A DNA stretch of 64,000 nucleotides from Chara braunii. Its lineage: Eukaryota; Streptophyta; Charophyceae; Charales; Characeae. Shown here piece after piece: positions 10,918-21,206 of this stretch. How positions within the stretch are numbered: position 1 is the stretch's first letter; the number at the start of each line of letters is the position of its first letter. Location: contig BFEA01000030.1 in NCBI GenBank assembly GCA_003427395.1, forward strand, positions 1,692,696 through 1,756,695, read 5' to 3'. The position numbers and the translations under genes are program-made. Below the pieces are notes generated by a model. That model had not been told where the DNA came from. It saw only the letters and a program-made list of their open reading frames with translations, and did not search any database.

Positions 10918-12555
10918 TCAACTTCCTTCACTGGAACGATAGTCTTGCAACACCTCACGAACAGAAACTCGTTTCAACACTTTGCGACGATACTCCTCGA
11001 AAGTTCCGAATCGAGTCTGTCTTTGATGATTGTAATCGAGATGAATTGCAACATCCACACATTTTCGAGTGTTCATACTCGTATTCAATTCCCCTGCTGC
11101 TTCCACAATATCTTGCATCCTGTGAGAACTGTCAAGATAAGACAGGTGTGCAAGTGTCTTTTTCGGACAAATAGATTCAACAGAGTCGTACATGGTAATG
11201 TTAAAATTAGAAGAACTTGGTTGTTCCAATGGTCCTGTATGGACATGCAGATGAAATCTTGATGGCGTATGAGCGGGCACAACACAACTGACAGGAAACG
11301 GGGTAGCCGTAGCGGCCGGCAAAGCAGAAACAACAACAAAAGTAGTGACAATCGACGTTGAAATATTGGCGGGTGAAGCATAATTTGCAAGACGTTGAAA
11401 ATTTGGAGGAGATTCTGCTTGAAGGGGGAGTCTACGAACCGGGGCGGAATGAGGAGTGGAAGAAGCAACCACGGGAGAAATCATTTTGAGAAGCTGCTGT
11501 ATTCGTGTATATTTGTGAAAGGCTTGGGGAATGGTCCCTTCTGTCGGACAATGCAGCAAATTAAATGTCATCCTAGTAATCTCCTCATTAGACAGAGTGA
11601 TGAACCCATCGTTCAAAAGTGATTGCCACATGGAAGAAACGTCCAAATCCGAAACATTCAACGGGTCTGAAGGAAGAGCGAATCGTCGTTTCAACCGCAT
11701 ATTAGTGAGTTTGTTTATTTTCCGCTCCAGGAAGTTTTCTCATATTTGTCCATCTTTTACGACTGTGGCACTTTTGACAAACATTTCGGAAAACACCTCA
11801 GTCAAGACATTTTGGATGTCAACCTTCTTCGCATCGTCAAACCATCTAGCAAGGTAAATGCGCGGATTCGGAGTGCGAATTGTGGGTACATCGTTATCAT
11901 CAGGCACCACAATAACCCCCAAAGCATTTTGTGGTTGCGATGTGGCGCAAACATGTCTTTCTCGTCCACTGCTTTGAGATTGTGAAGACGAATCAAGAAC
12001 ACGTACATGTCCAGCGAGCGGTGCATAAAACGGAAGAGATGAAAGTGCATCATCAGGGAGCGCATTCAGCGCTCTTACAATCTAAGTTCCCGTTTCATCA
12101 ACAACAGATTACCGTCCCACCTAATTATCAGCCAAGGTAGGCTCTGACACTTTGGGGGAATCCAAAAGATTAGTTTTCGCACAACGACTCTTTTTCCTCT
12201 TAAAAGTAAATTCAACATAGTCTTCTTTTGAATCGTCTGTAACGTAATCATCCTCATCATCGACAAATGTAAGGTTAATAGGCCTACCCGAATGACCTCT
12301 ACGCGAACCATCCCCATTGGCACGACAATCGTCATTACCCCCCTCCACAACCATGTTCTCAACATCATCAAGGGTATTCCCTTGCGAACATCGACGTTCA
12401 ATCTCACCAAGAACATGATGATCGTCCCGAGGATGTTCACTTCCAAGATTCACCGACCTCTCATCATTTACACTTCTCTTCGACCTCTCTGAATGTTCGG
12501 TTCCAGCTTTTGAAGTAACATTCGTATCATATTGAGTGATATTGTTGTTTCCCAT
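10918..12555 (-). pseudogene. Helitron-associated 545-codon frame, unknown function
   Basis: Two open segments (12121-12555 and 10918-11700) and the piece between them lie in one continuous reading frame of exactly 546 triplets including the final stop. The frame is broken by four internal stops: three close together just after 12123 and one TGA near 11740. It starts about 120 bp downstream of the helicase stop. The N-terminal third is acidic and polar with a basic KRKK patch. The middle contains NPRIYLARWFDD and an amphipathic stretch; the C-terminal part is Ser/Pro-rich then charged. I recognise no domain and it does not look like RPA, the usual passenger of plant Helitrons. It could be a captured host gene or a family-specific Helitron protein. 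Confidence 0.55.
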
Positions 12556-12675
12556 TACTTTCCTGTTAGCACGAGTGTCGTACTTATGCGGCAGTCGGGA
12601 GTCGCCCGCAAAGAAAGAATATGACAGAATTATTCGAAATACTAAGGCTCGATGAAAAAAAAAAAAAAAAAGGAC

Positions 12676-12816
12676 TCATCTTAAAAGTTCATGATATACA
12701 ATATTCTTCGTTTAAAAATTCTTATCAGGCAACACAACACGGATGTTGTTGGGATGACCACCACGCGACAAAGCAACGTACAGTTGGCCATGCGCAAAAA
12801 CCGGTTTGCGTAGCCA
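12676..12816 (-). pseudogene. Helitron helicase, C-terminal piece
   Basis: Translation on the minus strand gives PVFAHGQLYVALSRGGHPNN, the final conserved block of Pif1-type helicases (motif VI, with the arginine of ALSR). It ends with NIVYHELLR and a stop at 12676-12678. One premature TAA precedes the last ten residues. It lies directly beside the left copy of a 9-bp duplication, and its frame resumes that of the helicase body at 15024 once the insert and one duplication copy are ignored. It is therefore the severed tail of the same gene. Confidence 0.85.
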
Positions 12817-12961
12817 CTATGAAACACCCGCGGCCGCGGGGTCCAGCTCGGATGACGGTCGTATATACGGCCTCGTCCGCGGCCGACCTGATCCACGCCT
12901 TGGACGCGAATTTACCATATTTTTCCTGAATTAAATAATGGGTAAAAAAAAAACAAAAATT

Positions 12962-12992
12962 GGGTTGTAGGGATTTTTAATCCCTACAACCC
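12962..12992. repeat. perfect 14-bp hairpin
   Basis: GGGTTGTAGGGATT and its exact reverse complement are separated by TTT and followed by an ATTTTTATTTTTATTTT tract. A looser version with the same flanking tract occurs at 53049-53081, beside the dead Harbinger transposase. Confidence 0.7.
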
Positions 12993-13328
12993 CCATTTTT
13001 ATTTTTATTTTGAAAAAAGATACGTTTTTATAATTATAAAAAATAAAAAACAGAAAAGGTGGAGAAGAGAAATTAAAAAAATAAAAAATAAAATAAAAAA
13101 AAATTGGGGGGAGGGATTTTTGGTTGGCAGTTCTTTGTATTCTTCATTGTTACGTTTTTTTTTTTTTTCTTTTTTGTTCTAAAGAAACTATCAAGGAATG
13201 GAAAAAAAATATATATACAGGGTTACGTGACCGAACGTTCGGGGGGCCCCGGGCTGGCCCCCGAACGTTCGGGCGTTCGGGGTCCCGTTCGGGGGCCGAA
13301 CACCTCCAGGTTCGGCCCCCACCAAAAC

Positions 13329-13722
13329 ATTTTTCGGGGCATAAAAATACGTTTTTCTTTCTAGATGCTTTTTTTTGAGTTCTCTATGATGTAGCCTACA
13401 TGCCTATAAATTTTGAAGGCATTCTGCTAAGCCAAACAAACATTAAAAATCATCAAAGATGGGGGTGTCAAAACGTGCTCGCCCACTCACTATTTTGTTT
13501 TTTTTCACTTTTAACTTTTTGTTTTCACTTTATTTCGGGGCCAAAAAACTTTTATTATTTTTTGAAAAACTTTTAATGAGTTATTGATTATGTAAACTAC
13601 AAATCTTTAAATTTTCATGGCATTTGTCAATGCCAAAAAATAATTAAAAATCGGCAAAGATGGTGGTGTCGAAAAGGTGAGTGCACACTCACTCATTTTA
13701 ATTCTTTTTTTTTTTTTTTTTT
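13329..13722. repeat. satellite-like tandem repeat, about 204-bp period
   Basis: Two diverged units begin with TTTTCGGGGCATAAAAA (13329) and TTTCGGGGCCAAAAA (13533). They share, in order, a Met-like ATG-TAAACTAC block, GGCATT, AATTAAAAATC and a GATGG-GGTGTC block ending CACTCACT. The array runs straight into the N gap at 13723, which probably hides more units. Confidence 0.65.
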
Positions 13723-14587
13723 NNNNNNNNNNNNNNNNNNNNNNNNNNNNNNNNNNNNNNNNNNNNNNNNNNNNNNNNNNNNNNNNNNNNNNNNNNNNNN
13801 NNNNNNNNNNNNNNNNNNNNNNNNNNNNNNNNNNNNNNNNNNNNNNNNNNNNNNNNNNNNNNNNNNNNNNNNNNNNNNNNNNNNNNNNNNNNNNNNNNNN
13901 NNNNNNNNNNNNNNNNNNNNNNNNNNNNNNNNNNNNNNNNNNNNNNNNNNNNNNNNNNNNNNNNNNNNNNNNNNNNNNNNNNNNNNNNNNNNNNNNNNNN
14001 NNNNNNNNNNNNNNNNNNNNNNNNNNNNNNNNNNNNNNNNNNNNNNNNNNNNNNNNNNNNNNNNNNNNNNNNNNNNNNNNNNNNNNNNNNNNNNNNNNNN
14101 NNNNNNNNNNNNNNNNNNNNNNNNNNNNNNNNNNNNNNNNNNNNNNNNNNNNNNNNNNNNNNNNNNNNNNNNNNNNNNNNNNNNNNNNNNNNNNNNNNNN
14201 NNNNNNNNNNNNNNNNNNNNNNNNNNNNNNNNNNNNNNNNNNNNNNNNNNNNNNNNNNNNNNNNNNNNNNNNNNNNNNNNNNNNNNNNNNNNNNNNNNNN
14301 NNNNNNNNNNNNNNNNNNNNNNNNNNNNNNNNNNNNNNNNNNNNNNNNNNNNNNNNNNNNNNNNNNNNNNNNNNNNNNNNNNNNNNNNNNNNNNNNNNNN
14401 NNNNNNNNNNNNNNNNNNNNNNNNNNNNNNNNNNNNNNNNNNNNNNNNNNNNNNNNNNNNNNNNNNNNNNNNNNNNNNNNNNNNNNNNNNNNNNNNNNNN
14501 NNNNNNNNNNNNNNNNNNNNNNNNNNNNNNNNNNNNNNNNNNNNNNNNNNNNNNNNNNNNNNNNNNNNNNNNNNNNNNNNNNNNNNN
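13723..14587. other. assembly gap (N)
   Basis: An 865-base run of N sits inside the 12817-15023 insertion, between a tandem repeat ending in poly-T and the (AATC)n-bearing segment. Nothing can be said about the content. Confidence 1.
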
Positions 14588-14640
14588 CATGGAAATATAC
14601 ACACCTACCTATGTGTGTGTGTGTGTGCGCCTGTAGGGCC

Positions 14641-14679
14641 AATCAATCAATCAATCAATGAATCAATCAATCAATCAAT

Positions 14680-14750
<71 letters not shown>
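14641..14750. repeat. (AATC)n microsatellite
   Basis: A nearly pure AATC tetranucleotide array of about 27 copies. The INQS-repeat frame read from it is an artefact. Confidence 0.97.
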
Positions 14751-15023
14751 CGGAAAAAAAAAAACGCTGTTTTTTTTTCGAAATACCTTCACTCACTCAA
14801 ACCCCCCCACCCAAAAATTGTTTTATTTTTATTTTATTTTTCTTGAGGGGGTGGAGTTGGGGTTGCGCCGCCCCATGGCGCTTCCCGAATCCCCAACCCC
14901 CCTCCCCACCGACCGCCACATGTCTACGAAGTCGCGTGGCCGCACGGACGCGTCCGAGGGGTCGCGGACTCGGCCGCGGCCGCAGACTTGGCTGCGCTTG
15001 TCCGCCGCCAAGGGGGATTCGTA

Positions 15024-17285
15024 GCGTAGCCAAACCCCGACAGACGATACAGTTTGTCCTTGCGACTTGTTAATCATTACAGCAAAAGCAAGACGGACTA
15101 GAAATTGCCTCCTAAAGCGTTTGAACCCAGTTGTCTCACCATCGCTTGTCAGATCAATCTTGGGGATCAGTGTTGTTTTACCCGTGTGCATTATTGTCAC
15201 TTCAAACAAATCATCATTAACGATCTTCTTCAGAATTAGCCTTGTACCATTGCAAAGTTCTTGCTTCGGTGACAAATTTCACAAAAGCATCACAGGCGCA
15301 CCAATTTTTAAGCGCAGCTTGTAAGGTGGAAGGTCAGATTCGTCGAGAAAGTTTAAGAACTTCCGCTCAATACCAAGTCCGGTATCATCCGAATCGTGAC
15401 AATCAACGTTGAAAATGTCACGTACCTCCCCAGGGGAGTCGTAAAGAACACGGTTGTTAACAGAACCGGCAGCGTCATTAGTAGGGCATAAAACTAATCG
15501 AGACAAGAAATACTCGGCATCCCCCACATCGTTTGACACATCATTAAACGTTCATGAAATCAACTCATCAATTGGTTTATCCGTACAACTCTCACGTGGC
15601 AATCTGACCACATCAGGTTCATTAGGAACAACACGAGGATGGTCACCATTCCCAATGCGCATCAAAAAGTGGGCATACATTCGTGTCATTTCATCATTCC
15701 CTAAGCTTACGATTCGCACATTTTCGGTTAGTTGATGAACCTAAATTTTTTTTCACAAAGGAGACATTTTCATGGACGCATCAATTTGTTGTGCCCGCGA
15801 TCCGTGTTTCATAACGGGCAAAACCTGTTTAAAATCCTCATCTAGAAGTAGAACTTTCCCACCAAACGGTTCGTCATTGTTACAGAGGTCTCGAAGCGTG
15901 ATGTCAAAAACTTCCAAGTGAAACTTGTTACTCATCATAGCCTCGTCCCAAACAATCAAGTCGGCACGGCGGATAAGCTCTGAAGATCACTTTGTTTCGC
16001 AATCAAGAAGGGACGCGTGTTATCAGGTTTTCAAGGTGCGCGAAATCGTGAGTGAAACATTCGACCCCCCGTCAAAAGAGTCATCGTTATGCCACTGGAC
16101 GCGACGGTCTGTGCAATGGCAGAACGGGACCTTATGCCCGCCAAAATCATTTCAATGCAAAAAGTTTTTCATGTTTCAGTCGGTGCATCGATAAAAGAAC
16201 GCAACGGTTTTTTCTCTTGCAAAGCCTGAACGACTTTTTCCACCAACACTCGTTGACGTGGACGAAGACATCGAAAATTTGAGTCATATTTGCGTTGCAT
16301 TTGAATCGGATCATACGACAACTCGTCGTTTAGAATCGAGGTCACAGTTATGTTCTCGTAATGTCTGGTTATGTTCTCAGCAATCGTTTCCTCGTCGGGT
16401 GTTGGATAATAAAGGCAGAACTGACGGATGTTTTTTCCAGACTCTTGCAAAATACAGTAAAGATGAAACAACAGTAAGGATTGCAAAATGTTCGGCTGAA
16501 CAATTTCATTGCCTGCGGGATGCTAAAAATCGTCACACATCTTATCCCAATGTCGTTCGAAGAAACGGACCGGATCGTTCACCGGACCAAACGCAAGAAC
16601 CATAGCAAATATTTTACGAACTTCTTCAGGCATGTAATGCGCAGCAGCTGTGTCTATGCATCGGCAAAAGAACGCACCCCACGAAAATGTTCATGGTTTA
16701 GCGATACACGCAAATAGGATTGTTCCCCTTCCGTGATCCTCACGTGATGCAACTGAGATATCTTTCAAAGGGACCACCGTGAAGGTCACGTTTTCTTCAG
16801 TTTCACTTCTTATGTTTGTTATCCCACAAATGAGTATTAACGATTTCTGCGTAAAGAGGAAGTTCCTCTTTAGAAACACGTTCGTTCAAAGAGTTGTGTT
16901 CCATCCATGCCATCAATTTCGTTTTCGGGGGCCCATTTGAAACCACGTCATGCTCAGTCCCAGGTTCGAATTGCATTTTTTGCATATTTTTGAAGTGCAC
17001 GGACAATCTTTCGACCGCGAACCATTCTTCTGCAATGTGGAACTCAAATAGACGCCAGCATGCTTCGCATTTACCTATTTTCCGCGAACCATTCTTCTGC
17101 AATGTGGAACTCAAATAGACGCCAGCATGCTTCGCATTTACCTACAACATGCATATCTTGATACAATTTGACCTCGTTAATGGGCGCATTATTATCTTGC
17201 TCGCAAACCATAGCACGATACTCAGGATTAAGACGCGGAGAAATCAAAGCACAAATCTTGATACGACATTGCGTGCACAAGCAAA
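15024..17285 (-). pseudogene. Helitron Pif1-type helicase, main body
   Basis: From high to low coordinate the minus strand encodes an INEVKLYQDMH...CEACWRLF block typical of the Helitron central region (about 17080-17240). It continues with a domain ending HLWDNKHKK, the P-loop region (FIDAPTET then a stop where Gly of GKT is expected, near 16160), Walker B WDEA (15940), GGKVLLLDEDFKQVLP (15870), and LCPTND plus LPPYKLRLKIGAPVMLL (15280-15480). The last block is LAFAVMINKSQGQTV followed by VGVWLR. This is the order of superfamily-1 helicase motifs. Frameshifts lie near 16000-16170, 16500-16690 and 15540-15750, and a 77-bp tandem duplication at 17016 breaks the N-terminal part. The gene is dead. 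Confidence 0.88.
17016..17164. repeat. tandem duplication, 77-bp period, inside helicase
   Basis: CGCGAACCATTCTTCTGC and the following 54 bases occur at 17016 and again at 17093 with no mismatch I can see. The second copy repeats the EACWRLF coding block. Because 77 is not a multiple of three it shifts the frame. Near-identity implies a recent event or an assembly stutter. Confidence 0.9.
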
Positions 17286-17690
17286 AAACGTTGTGCCGCA
17301 GAAATTGAGGCAATTCTAATTCCTAGTTGTAAAAAGAAATTTCGAATCGAGTCAATTTCCGAGCGCCCACAAGGGCTCGACATCAGATGAAAATTCAAAA
17401 AGATTTTCCCGCAACACAATCGCGCCAAAAATAACCTATTCCCGACAACAGAACAAGAAAGAAGTTATGACAATATTTATTCGCCACGCTTGCTAAGGCG
17501 TGATCAACTACCAACCGTCACGACACCAGACCAACCCACCCCCCTTTTCCCAAAGGACGTGAAAGCACAAGGACGTGTAAGGCGAGGGCATCCACGCAAT
17601 TTACCAGGCCATCCCGACTCAACCCGTTTCAACTCCCAATGTAGCCTCGCACAGAAGATCGTGCAGTTGCAAAAAGTGGTTCGTCACATA
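17227..17690 (-). repeat. gypsy 3' LTR, truncated
   Basis: On the minus strand it starts TGTGACGAACCACTTT and parallels 25548-26025 along its whole length, with many substitutions and small indels. It is cut at TTAATCC, where Helitron sequence begins. Just outside its start lies GGGCGTCACATA, giving a CGTCACATATGTGACG palindrome across the junction. Confidence 0.8.
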
Positions 17691-18731
17691 TGTGACGCCC
17701 TGGGGGTTCCAATCTTGAGCAAGTTCCTGCTTGCTCCTTCAATCATTCATTGATCTCCTGCGATCGACGCAGAGTTGACATGTGCCACTTATTGTAAGAT
17801 GAGAGTGTGGAAGTCATCCAAGTGGCATTCACGACTCCGATGTAAAGGTTGTCGGGGAAAGATAACCTGATGACGGGAGGAGGCGGAGGGGGGTGAGCTT
17901 GCGTGAGGGGTGGAAGAAAGCGATTTCGCTCTCGATCCCCAGTGGGGAGCCGAGTGTAACGGACGGTGCGATGTATCAAGGGGAAGTGATGATCCTGGTG
18001 AGGGAGGGAGGCAAGGTAATCAGGATAAAGGGTGCATAGGGTGTGGGGGATCACCGCGGGCAAATCCTCGTAACCTTCACGGGAGGGGATTACGCCTGAG
18101 ATTATACAATATATTTCTATATTGTTGTAATCTCGCCATGCCACGCTGAAAAGGACATGGAGGGGGAAAGTGGTTACGATAGAGCGCGTGGAGGCGTGTG
18201 GGAAGACGGTGACACCAAGGCGGGTAGAATAGAGCTGGTGGAAGAGGGAAGGGGGGAAAGGATGCCAGTTGGAGGGAAACGGGGGCCGGCCAGCGATCTA
18301 ATGGATGACGAGGAAATCAAGGGGACGACGGGATAATGACCGGGGACGAAGCCCGAGTGCCCGCATCTCCACGTAAGTGAACGGTGGACCTCTGTGGTGG
18401 AGGGGATTGACCCGACGTTGGACTTCTTCTGCGGCGTCTGCTTCTAGATCCCTCCGTGATGGCGACACCATCTCCTCCGGACTCCTCTTGCGGTGACTCC
18501 AGGTTGCACGCCAAATCGTCTTGCAACAGTCACGCATCTGGCTCGTCTTAATCCTGTACGAGGGAGCGCCACTGGTGCGGATCACTCGTCACAGCGAGAA
18601 AGGATCTCCAGAGGCAGATTGTCTAGGAGTTGGGCCAGGAACACCAGAACTTTGCTCGTAATTGGCTCGAGATGTCCGCCCCACACCTTCCCGAAGAGTA
18701 TCCCCAGCAGTTCTCCTTTCGTGTCTGTCCT
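17691..18731 (-). other. gypsy 3' region, unrecognised frames
   Basis: Two minus-strand frames (17743-18144, 133 codons; 18298-18585, 95 codons) lie between the truncated integrase and the 3' LTR. They are Pro/Arg-rich and I recognise no domain. They may be a C-terminal extension of pol or untranslated sequence before the LTR. Confidence 0.4.
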
Positions 18732-19103
18732 CTAGGCTTGGACGATCAGCAGCTCCACCTCATCATTGGGAACTTCGTCTTCCTCCTCTTTATACGACGG
18801 CTCAGCCCAATGAAACACCAGCTCGATAAGGTAAAAACTGAGTGCAACGTCCATGCTAACCCATTGGAATGGTCGTTCGACTATAGTGGGCACTATCGAC
18901 CTAGGCGGTTGAATCGGCGCCTTATCCGCCGTGCAGACTGGACAATTTTTCACAATGAATTTAACATCGTCCCGGATATTGGACCAGTACCACTCATTTT
19001 TGTCAATCGCGGCCTCCGTGATCCTGACAGCAAAGTGAGCGGCGGTTTCCGTGTGGGCCGACTTAACCAAGTCGTACCTAATGAACGGATGAGGCACTGA
19101 CAT
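18732..19103 (-). pseudogene. gypsy integrase, N-terminal zinc-binding part only
   Basis: The minus-strand frame contains H-x3-H (HTETAAHFA), a W...I..DV..F pattern and CPVC, which together form the HHCC zinc-binding domain of retroviral-type integrases. The usual PFQWVSMDV entry to the catalytic core follows, but the frame then runs into an acidic tail (EPSYKEEEDEV). The DDE core is therefore deleted or replaced, and the protein could not catalyse integration. Confidence 0.8.
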
Positions 19104-19253
19104 CCAGATCCCACTGCCATCAGTCTTTCGTTTTTCTAACCGTCCGTCGTTTCATCGGTAATCCCCCGCCCTCTCGTTAACCCGCCTCCGATCTTCCTTG
19201 GTGAATTCTCAGAGGGAGTTTTCGACCACAGTAACTATCAAAACGACATTTGT

Positions 19254-19592
19254 TCATACTTCGGCACGCCAAAATTGACGTGTTTTTTCTAATCCTTTGG
19301 ACGTGGCTTCGAGGAATCGGGCCTCCGTCGGGATTTTGTCGGTGCGACACATGGGACATAACCAGGGTTTATTCGAACTCCTGTATTGGATACAGGAGCC
19401 GTGGGCTCGGGAGACACACTGTTGACAATCTATCCATTCCACATACCCTTCCCCACTAGGATGCATAGGAACCAAATATACACTCGATATTGCTTCGCAA
19501 AAGTAACAGAACTTGTCAGACAAGGAGAGAAAGGAAGAGGATGTGAGGGGGGAAAGGGGGCCCCTGGTATTACCTTCTCCACCCATCGCCAT
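19254..19592 (-). pseudogene. PHD-like zinc finger between RNase H and integrase
   Basis: A 112-codon minus-strand frame holds CYFC, then after about 27 residues CQQC, then HGSC and, after a further WLCPMC, a C4-H-C3 spacing that fits a PHD finger: Cys-x2-Cys, Cys-x2-Cys, His-x2-Cys, then Trp-x-Cys-x2-Cys. PHD fingers generally read histone tails. Placed between RNase H and integrase it would be a candidate chromatin-targeting module, comparable in logic to the chromodomain of chromoviruses. The placement is what I see; the targeting role is inference. A RING or other treble-clef finger is possible. Confidence 0.6.
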
Positions 19593-19715
19593 TGTATCTA
19601 CGTGTCACTTCCTGGAAGGTCGGGGGAAAATGACCACTTCTCCGTACAAGGGTCCCTTCGCTGGCTACAGCTCTTTCCACGGAGTAATCTCTTCACCTTT
19701 TGCCACCTTGCTTAG

Positions 19716-20295
19716 CCGATGCAGTCGTGTCAACCCGACCACGCTCCCGTGCTTTTCCGTCTTTCGATGAATGATGTCGAAGTCGTACTCCTGTAGCTGG
19801 ACAGCCCATCGTCCAATCATGCCCGTGTAGTTGGTGAGCCTTTTGAGAGCTAGCAGGGGCTCATGATCTTTGATGAGGAGGAACTTATGTCCATATAGAT
19901 ACGGATGGAAGTACTGAATTCCCCAGACGACTGCATAGCACTCGGCGACTTGCCTTGTGGGGCCGAATTGCTCCTTCTCTCGTCAGGTACAGTTCGTGAA
20001 GCATACTCGATGACGTGTTCGCGGCCGTCCTTCCCCTTCTAGGCCAAAATAGCGGAGATCGCCTCAGGTTGTCAGTCTGTAATGAGAATGAACTGTTTCC
20101 CAGGATCAGGCCGAATCAAAATAGGTGCGGACGTCAGGGCCTCCTTCAAGGTAACAAAGGCTTGTTCGCAGTCTTTGTCCCACTTCAGTGACTGGTCCTT
20201 CCGTAGGAGGTTCGTTAGACGCGGAGCAATTGTCACGAACCCCTTAATAAACCTCCGGTAGTACGAGGCCAATCCCTGAAAGGCTCGAGCCTGCG
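19716..20295 (-). pseudogene. gypsy RNase H region
   Basis: The minus-strand translation runs from a palm-to-RNase H connector (FIKGFVTIAPRLTNLLRKDQ, 20072-20272) ending in FILITD, the first catalytic-Asp block of reverse-transcriptase RNase H. A frameshift follows near 19975-20070. The later part reads VAECYAVVWGIQYFHPYLYG, then IKDHEPLLALKRL and IGRWAVQLQEYDFDIIHRK, the standard end of this domain. The pieces are in different frames, so no active enzyme is made. Confidence 0.85.
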
Positions 20296-20956
20296 TCAGC
20301 GATGTAGGCGTGGGGCGTTCTCAAACTGCTTCGACTTTTCTCGAATCCTCAAGCCCCCTCGAGTCACCACGTACCCCAGGAACGAGATCTCTGAGATGAA
20401 CAACTCACTCTTCTCCAGCGCAATGTTGAACCCAACATCTCGCAACGCCCCCAGTGTCCACTCGATCTGCTGAGCATGTCCGTGGAATGAATCAGAATAC
20501 ACCAAGATATCATTAAATGTACACTATGACGCAAAAATTGATCATGCCCTGGGTCGGTCGAGTCTTATTGACGAAGTTATGAAAGGTGATGTTCATCGCC
20601 CTCTGAAAGATCGCCGGTGCATTCCATATCCCCATAGGGCAACGAACCCACGGCCACGTGCCTTCGAACAGTACGAACGCCGTTTTTGGTCGATCCTCCT
20701 CCTTGACTAGGATATGATGGAACCCATGCCGGATATAAAATTTACTAAAATAATTGGCACACCCAATCGCATCCGGTAAGTCATCAATCCGGGGGAGGGG
20801 GTACACATCCTTGATCGTGATATCATTCAACTTCCTATAATCGATGCATATGCGAATCGACCCATTTTTCTTCGGAACTAGGACTACGGGGAATGACCAT
20901 CGCCCGGTAACTGGTTCAATCCAACCATTAGCTTCGAACTCCATAATTCGTTCCAA
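20296..20956 (-). pseudogene. gypsy reverse transcriptase
   Basis: The frame at 20513-20956 shows VPKKNGSIRICIDYRKLND, YPLPRIDDLPDA, KTAF and CPMGIWNAPAIFQRAMN, all standard Ty3/gypsy RT motifs. The active-site motif falls at a one-base frameshift near 20515-20520 and reads YIND rather than YxDD, so a catalytic Asp is replaced by Asn. The frame resumes at 20505 with LGALRDVGFNIALEKSELF and FLGYVVTRGG. It is a clear RT but inactive. Confidence 0.92.
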
Positions 20957-21206
20957 TGCTATTCTTCATTCGGCAAGGGAATATCGGTATGGCTTGCAAT
21001 GGATTTGTAGGTGCGTCCCGGTCTGGATTTTGTGCTGAATCACTAGTGACAACCCGATATCTGTATCCTCGACACTAATCGCCTCTTGATATTCGATTAG
21101 GATATCAGCGATTAGTCGATGAGTCTCGCCAGGCACGTACTGGGGCACATGTAACTCATAAAGTTATCCGCATATGCTAACCGTCATTTGTTTCGTGCCC
21201 ACTTTC

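Larger units (their letters stand above)
12817..15023. mobile_element. 2.2-kb insertion with 9-bp target duplication, Mutator-like size
   Basis: GCGTAGCCA occurs at 12808-12816 and again at 15024-15032, both inside helicase codons. Ignoring one copy plus the insert restores the helicase frame exactly. The left end begins CTATGAAACACCC and the inverted right end begins TACGAATCCCCC, so a weak terminal inverted repeat is present. A 9-bp duplication is typical of Mutator-like elements. No transposase is visible, though 865 bases are an N gap. The interior holds a 14-bp perfect hairpin, CGAACGTTCG palindromes, a tandem repeat of about 204 bp and an (AATC)n array. Confidence 0.75.
10918..17226 (-). 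mobile_element. decayed Helitron (helicase plus second frame)
   Basis: The minus strand carries, in order, the EACWR-containing Helitron central region, a Pif1-type helicase, and a second long frame of unknown function. The Rep nuclease part expected upstream is absent. Homology stops at 17227, where a gypsy LTR copy begins. The helicase C-terminus is separated from its body by a foreign 2.2-kb insert. I could not fix the 3' end (CTRR plus hairpin), so the downstream boundary is only the stop of the second frame. Confidence 0.75.

Noticed and set aside
13607-14642. Open frames of 303-331 codons on both strands
   Set aside because: They are translations of the N gap and have no sequence content.
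14615-15073. INQS-repeat protein
   Set aside because: Direct translation of the (AATC)n microsatellite.
17227-17690. Helitron 5' terminal region
   Set aside because: The segment recurs on the far side of the gypsy and begins with the LTR start seen at 49336, so it is better explained as an LTR.
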